In this document: one piece after another, positions 59,630 through 64,000 of the stretch
How positions within the stretch are numbered: position 1 is the first letter of the stretch
Layout of the letters: each line of letters begins with the position of its first letter
NCBI RefSeq assembly: GCF_019703515.2
Contig: NC_059347.1
Span: 23,217,001-23,281,000, forward strand
Reading direction: 5' to 3'
From: Myxocyprinus asiaticus
Lineage: Eukaryota > Chordata > Actinopteri > Cypriniformes > Catostomidae
Length of the DNA stretch: 64,000 nucleotides
Position numbers and translations under genes: made by a program
Notes under the pieces: generated by a model
Seen by the model: the letters and a program-made list of their open reading frames with translations, nothing else
Told to the model about the DNA's origin: nothing
Databases searched by the model: none

Positions 59630-59893
59630 CTCTCAAAGTCTTGGAAAACATCAGGGAAATATCAGGGGATTTTAAAATTGTGATTTCCAGGCCTAAAAAA
59701 TCATGAAAATTAATTCAGTCTTAAAAATTCATATACATTTCTATAGTGAATATGCGTTTTTCTATTGCTCAGAAATTGCTTTTTGTGAGTGTAATCCCCA
59801 TAAAATGGTCCCTATAAAACTCCTTATCCAGTAATAACAAGTGACTGGAAAAGTCATGGAAATTCATTGGTCAAAAAGTGTGGGAACCCAGTA
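59630..59893 (+). repeat. Dispersed repeat, 'gtcatggaa' type, copy 2
   Basis: Shares 'tttaaaattgtgatttccaggcc', 'tttctatagtgaatat' and 'attggtcaaaaagtgtggga' with copy 1, in the same orientation and order but shorter. The right end 'gtgtgggaacccag' may be a terminus. Confidence 0.6.
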
Positions 59894-60699
59894 TCACGAT
59901 TCAGAATTTCATTATGAAATGTATACACCTGTCACCACATAATGTCATCTGTATGTTCCCTTACATCTTTTTTTTTCTTTGTTGGTGCTATCAGCAAGCA
60001 CTCATCTTATCTGTGGCAGTAGGGTTTGTATATTGAACACGACTGACCTCTGTGGTTTCGAACCTGCTAACTGTCTGTCTTTAACTGGCTTGATCTAATG
60101 TCTGGAGAGAAAGGTATCTCTCTGCTTTATCCTTTCTCTCAGAAGACCAGAGACAAGCGATAACAATCATATCTGCCTCTACTGATTCCTCACGTCTCTG
60201 TCAGCCGCTTGCGTGTGAATGGGGGTCTTCAGAGACCACTGGCAATCCTCCACTCTCCACCTTGTTTTGTGTCTATATGGCAGAAACATCTTGTAGTTTT
60301 CTCTTTTTTTCTTTCTCATTCTTTTTTTCTGCGCTCTCTCTTGTTTCTTTTCTTTCTCTCTCTCTCTTCCCTTTTAGAATCAGTTCCCCATCTTCATTTG
60401 CAGGCAGCTGACAGCTTCTTTCACTTTTCTTTGTCATTTTCCCCCTTCTCACTCTTCTTTTGGCTTCTTTTCTCGCCCTTCGTCCTTCTCCATCTGCTTA
60501 GCTTTTGTTTGCTCTGGCCCTCTCTCATCCCAACTTGATAATGAGGAATGTGGTGTGACCCTGACCTCCATTGGTCTGACGATGGCCTTTGACCTCCACA
60601 TGTTCTACTCTGTCCTCTTTTTGACAGCTTGATTAATTACCTAGGTTTATGATTTATGAGTAAGCAAGCAGTTTGATGCATTGTCTTTTAATGAGAATA
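59894..60699. other. Intronic DNA, partly pyrimidine-rich
   Basis: The stretch 60000-60240 is repeat-poor and includes 'gacaagcgataacaatcata' (a GATA-type word). From 60296 to 60480 the + strand is strongly pyrimidine-rich, and the Phe/Leu/Ser-rich frame across it is an artefact. Confidence 0.4.
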
Positions 60700-61221
60700 C
60701 AAACAGTGGCCCTCCAAAAAAGTATTGGATACTTTACCCACACTTAAATTTTTTTTTAGAATATCTTTACATTATATAATGAAAAATGTCAGCGGCATTG
60801 TTTATTTTATTTTTTCTAAAGAAATGTATAGCACAAACACATTTTTCCAAACAAAATATCTTATAAAAATAAGTTTGTTAGGTTTCAAATTAAATAAAAA
60901 ATATATACAGTATGTTGGACAAAGATAAGTCAGAATATTTGGACACTTTCTGTTTTCAAACTTAGTGAAACATGTCCATAGTTAATGTGTTGAACTACAC
61001 CTGTGTGAACTTTCAAGGGAACCAGCTTCATACATCCAATAATCACATTAACACCATTTGGTTAAAAGTACTTAAAAAAAGAAAAAAAAAGAAAAGTGAA
61101 GTTAGTTCATTGTTTGCAGAAACCACTTGATTTGATATTTTGTTTTAATATGCAATGGCATTCATACAAATTATAAGTGTAGCTTAAGTGTCCAAACATA
61201 CTTTTTGGGGCCCATATACTG
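60700..61221. mobile_element. TA-flanked MITE with GGCCC-type inverted ends
   Basis: The left part 'cagtggccctccaaaaaagt' and the right part 'catactttttggggcccata' are complementary, and the unit is bounded by TA on both sides (60698-60699 and 61222-61223). The roughly 522-bp AT-rich interior has no coding support. The features fit a Tc1/mariner-type MITE. Confidence 0.75.
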
Positions 61222-63406
61222 TATGCATTTGTGTTTGTGGGAAAAGGAGTGTGCTAATGCAGTTAGTTATGAAGTGTCTAATATTCATCATTATTGCACA
61301 GCAGTTGTTTTACTTGGTTTTCCCATCATTGAGAATAAATGGGAATGGTAATTTCCCTTATTCGTAGGGCGGCTCCACACAGAAAATAATATTTCACTGT
61401 TATATATTCTTATTTAAACCAGTGATCAGAGTCACCTTGGAGACCACCAGTACCCCTATAAGCTCTCCTTCTCCAGGGCCACAGTAACAATGTAGAGGTC
61501 AAGGGATTCCACTTTAACCCTAGACCCCAAGGGGTGGCCACAGTCAGTGGTGGTCAGTAAGATTAATACCCCGTAAAACACTCATTATTCATACTCAGCC
61601 AGAGATGGATTACACAGGAATATGAAGTTTGAGAACGTTGTTCCGCTCAAGAGGCCTTTACCCTCTGGTCAGTTGCTAAATGTCTGGCTTAGTTCTAATG
61701 CTCTTTTTATGGCCTCAGTGTGGCCTGCAGTGTTGGACATTCCTTTAAGTCACTGTATACTTGATTAAAGTTAGTTAGGTCTGCTGGGAGTTTGATTATG
61801 GACAAGTTCATTCTGAATGTAGTCAGTCTGGTATCTTAAAAGACTTTGAATTGATAGCACCATCCCATAGAATTGTAATTTATTTATAAATAGGCCTTTG
61901 CACATTTTTTTCCTGGTCCCCACCTTTTCAATTTTTGTTTAAGTATTTAGGCAAACTTGATTATGGTTTGATCTACCAATAGGAGTGAAGTACTCCCAGC
62001 ACCATTTAATAAATTTTACCATGTTTAAAACATTCAGCATTATTCTGTAGATTTCTCCCCAAATCATTGCAGATGATATGTCTGGATGAGGCTTCCATCT
62101 GTGCCTTTTTAGTTGCTCTCATAAAACGTCTCAGAGTTTTTTCTTTTTTGATGTTGTTTTTTTAATGGCATAACTAAATGAAATGGCTTTAACAAATCCA
62201 AGTACATATAGAACAAATGCTACCATGAATTTTAACATATACATCTTTAATAGCGCTGTCTCTGTCACCTTGTTATAAATCAATGTATAATGTACAATGC
62301 TGTTAACCTGTCAAACCAATCACCTCTCCATCTCACCCCCTATGGAATAGAGCCACAACTACACTTTCGCTTTGACTCCCCTACTGTCCCCTCTCTTTTC
62401 GATACATGTTAATTTATATATGGAACAGTTAGACAGAAATATTGTGGAACAGCTATCATTCTGTGATCTATACCTTCCATCTCCCCCATTAAAACTGTAC
62501 AGATGTGCTGAGGGGAAACAGTATAGAAATATACAGTAAATCATGGCAAATAAAGGCATGCTCACTGTATCACTAAATTATTCATTCCTCCGCCCTCACC
62601 TCTCCATGAGCTCGCCTCTGGACCTCAGCATTGAGCTGATTGCCACACCTGTACTACAGTACATGTCAACTGTGGTGAAATCACTGCTAACACACAGCCT
62701 CTCATGGCTTATGTCGATCAATACAGTCAAAGGTTGTGTATTTGTATCTCAGTATCGTAGGTATTTAATAGTTTGTCTGTTTGCAGGTCAGCTTTGTTTC
62801 TAGAGCGGTAAACAGTGTTTCCTTTCTGCCACAGTCACTTCCTGCTGAGCGACTGACACGTTGCCCTCCTGTAAAAAGTTGACAAATGATTTCTGTAACA
62901 TTTACTTACACAATCGATAGCTCTGACAAATTCCACCTGCACCATGATTAATGCTACACCACCCCTTCTTGCCATCTTTACTCTCTCTCATTTTGTCTCT
63001 CTCTCTCTTCCCCCTTACTCTTTCGTTCCCTGTCTCTCTTGCCCTCGAGGGATTGCACAGCTCAGTGAAAGCAGATGTGTGTGTTATATATGTGTGTACT
63101 GCTGTGTGTCTTCGATCATGAACGAGGTTTCCCAACATCTCTTTGATAACGCCAAAGCCCCAAGCTGTAACTACAGTGTTGTAAACAGAAGGACAGCTTA
63201 ATCACAGCCATGCGTCTCAGTCAGCTGTGCTGCTCAAAGCCTGGCTCATGTCTTTTCTTTTCTCTGCTTCCACACACAGCTGATTTACTGTATGGGTTTT
63301 AAAATCGTAAAAGATCTTATGCTTCACAGTCACTTTATGGCCATTTACAAGGCCCCAAAAGTCCATCTGAAGAATGTAGCACATGCACACATAAGTTTGC
63401 CAGTCA
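61222..63406. other. Intronic DNA, no gene recognised
   Basis: No transposon termini, splice-bounded exon or domain-bearing frame was found. A pyrimidine-rich stretch lies at 62980-63050. Confidence 0.4.
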
Positions 63407-63755
63407 CACTTTATATTAGGTGGCCTTAACAACTATTTATTAACATTAAATACATACAAGACTATGTATTTACTGTGTAAATACAAGTTGTTCTGCAAAA
63501 TTCCCACATTTGCTGCTACTGAGGTTGAGGTACGGGTAGGTTTAGGAGTAAGGGTAGGGTTAAGGTTAGGATTAGGTTTTGGGGTAAGGGTTGGGTTAGG
63601 GTTAGGCATAAAGTTAACAGTGTAACTACAAATGTAATTAAATGCTAGTACTTTAAATGTAATTACAATGCAACATCATGTATGTACATAATAAGTACTT
63701 TGGATCAAATGGTTAAGTACATAGTAGTTAAGGCCACCTATTATATATTGGGTCC
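63407..63755. mobile_element. MITE with TTAGGTGGCCTTAAC ends and a telomere-like core
   Basis: The left end 'cactttatattaggtggcctt' and the right end 'aaggccacctattatatattg' are inverted repeats. Inside, 63533-63606 is G-rich with repeated 'gggtagg', 'ggttagg' and 'gggttagggttagg' words, close to the vertebrate telomere unit but irregular. The element is about 350 bp and non-coding. The core may form G-quadruplexes on the + strand. Confidence 0.78.
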
Positions 63756-63827
63756 AGTTTGCCTATATATTTCCTTGTTTCCTTGGTGCTGTGTGTGTAT
63801 GTATGGAGGGGCTGAGTGTATTTGTAT

Positions 63828-63921
63828 AGGGGCAGTGGCGTAACTACAGGTAGTACAGGGTGTGTCACACTGGTGCCTGGGGGAATGGGGGACCCCGACA
63901 AGTGCTTTGCACTGGGCCCCG

Positions 63922-63999
<78 letters not shown>

Positions 64000-64000
64000 T
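63828..64000 (+). mobile_element. Left part of a hAT-like element, cut by the window end
   Basis: 'cagtggcgtaactacaggt' at about 63833 matches the typical start of a fish hAT-like family ('cagtggcgtaact'). 'cactgggccccgtaatata' continues it and then runs into a (TA)n array (63924-63997). The right end is beyond the window. Confidence 0.5.

Noticed and set aside
60209..60538. 109-codon Phe/Leu/Ser-rich frame resembling membrane segments
   Set aside because: The hydrophobic stretch comes from a pyrimidine-rich tract (CTTTT repeats), not from a protein-coding pattern.
1..64000. CRISPR array, integron, phage or bacterial defence locus
   Set aside because: There are spliced exons, vertebrate transposons and microsatellites throughout; no direct-repeat/spacer array of CRISPR form and no prokaryotic gene was found.

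Overview
The window reads as nuclear DNA of a teleost fish, most likely a cypriniform. It is AT-rich and intron-dominated, full of (TA)n, (TG)n and homopolymer runs, and carries many fish-type DNA transposons (Tc1-like, hAT-like, foldback MITEs) plus an L2/CR1-like LINE and a Ty3/gypsy element. There is no bacterial gene organisation: no operons, and no long open frames outside transposon remnants.

Only one host protein-coding gene can be supported. Two phase-0 exons on the + strand (3931-3996 and 6274-6465) join to encode 86 residues that closely match the start of the Arb2 domain of FAM172A (ARB2A). No upstream exon and no later exon was found, so the window appears to lie inside this gene, and the intron after the second exon runs at least 57 kb to the window's end.

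Layout. 1-3930: low-complexity flank or intron with a 229-bp solo LTR that has a perfect 5-bp target duplication. 3931-6465: the two exons. 9.8-13.8 kb: an internally deleted Ty3/gypsy element on the - strand, with both LTRs, a target duplication and a chromodomain. 15-17 kb: a small hairpin MITE and a 1.06-kb element with inverted termini. 19.8-20.8 kb: repeat-poor DNA containing a perfect DR1 nuclear-receptor motif. 23.6-29.5 kb: foldback MITEs and microsatellites. 29.9-33.4 kb: a decayed LINE. 33.66-35.81 kb: a hAT-like element with an 8-bp target duplication and a second element inside it. 36.8-50.9 kb: a cluster of at least eight Tc1-like elements in both orientations, many abutting (TA)n arrays. 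It includes a TA-flanked palindromic element (41694-43273) made of two head-to-head 5' halves. 52.8-55.15 kb: a repeat-poor, homeodomain-motif-rich block that looks like conserved regulatory DNA. 57-64 kb: more MITE remnants, one containing telomere-like G-rich DNA.

In tetrapods FAM172A lies next to NR2F1 (COUP-TFI), in a region rich in conserved noncoding elements. The repeat-poor islands here (about 0.37, 7.6, 19.9, 22.4, 53-55, 58 and 60 kb) are therefore candidate long-range enhancers, but this is inference from context and composition, not from an alignment. I did not find a convincing new multi-gene system. The most unusual structures are the palindromic Tc1 derivative, two Tc1 copies sharing one deletion junction, and the putative enhancer blocks.
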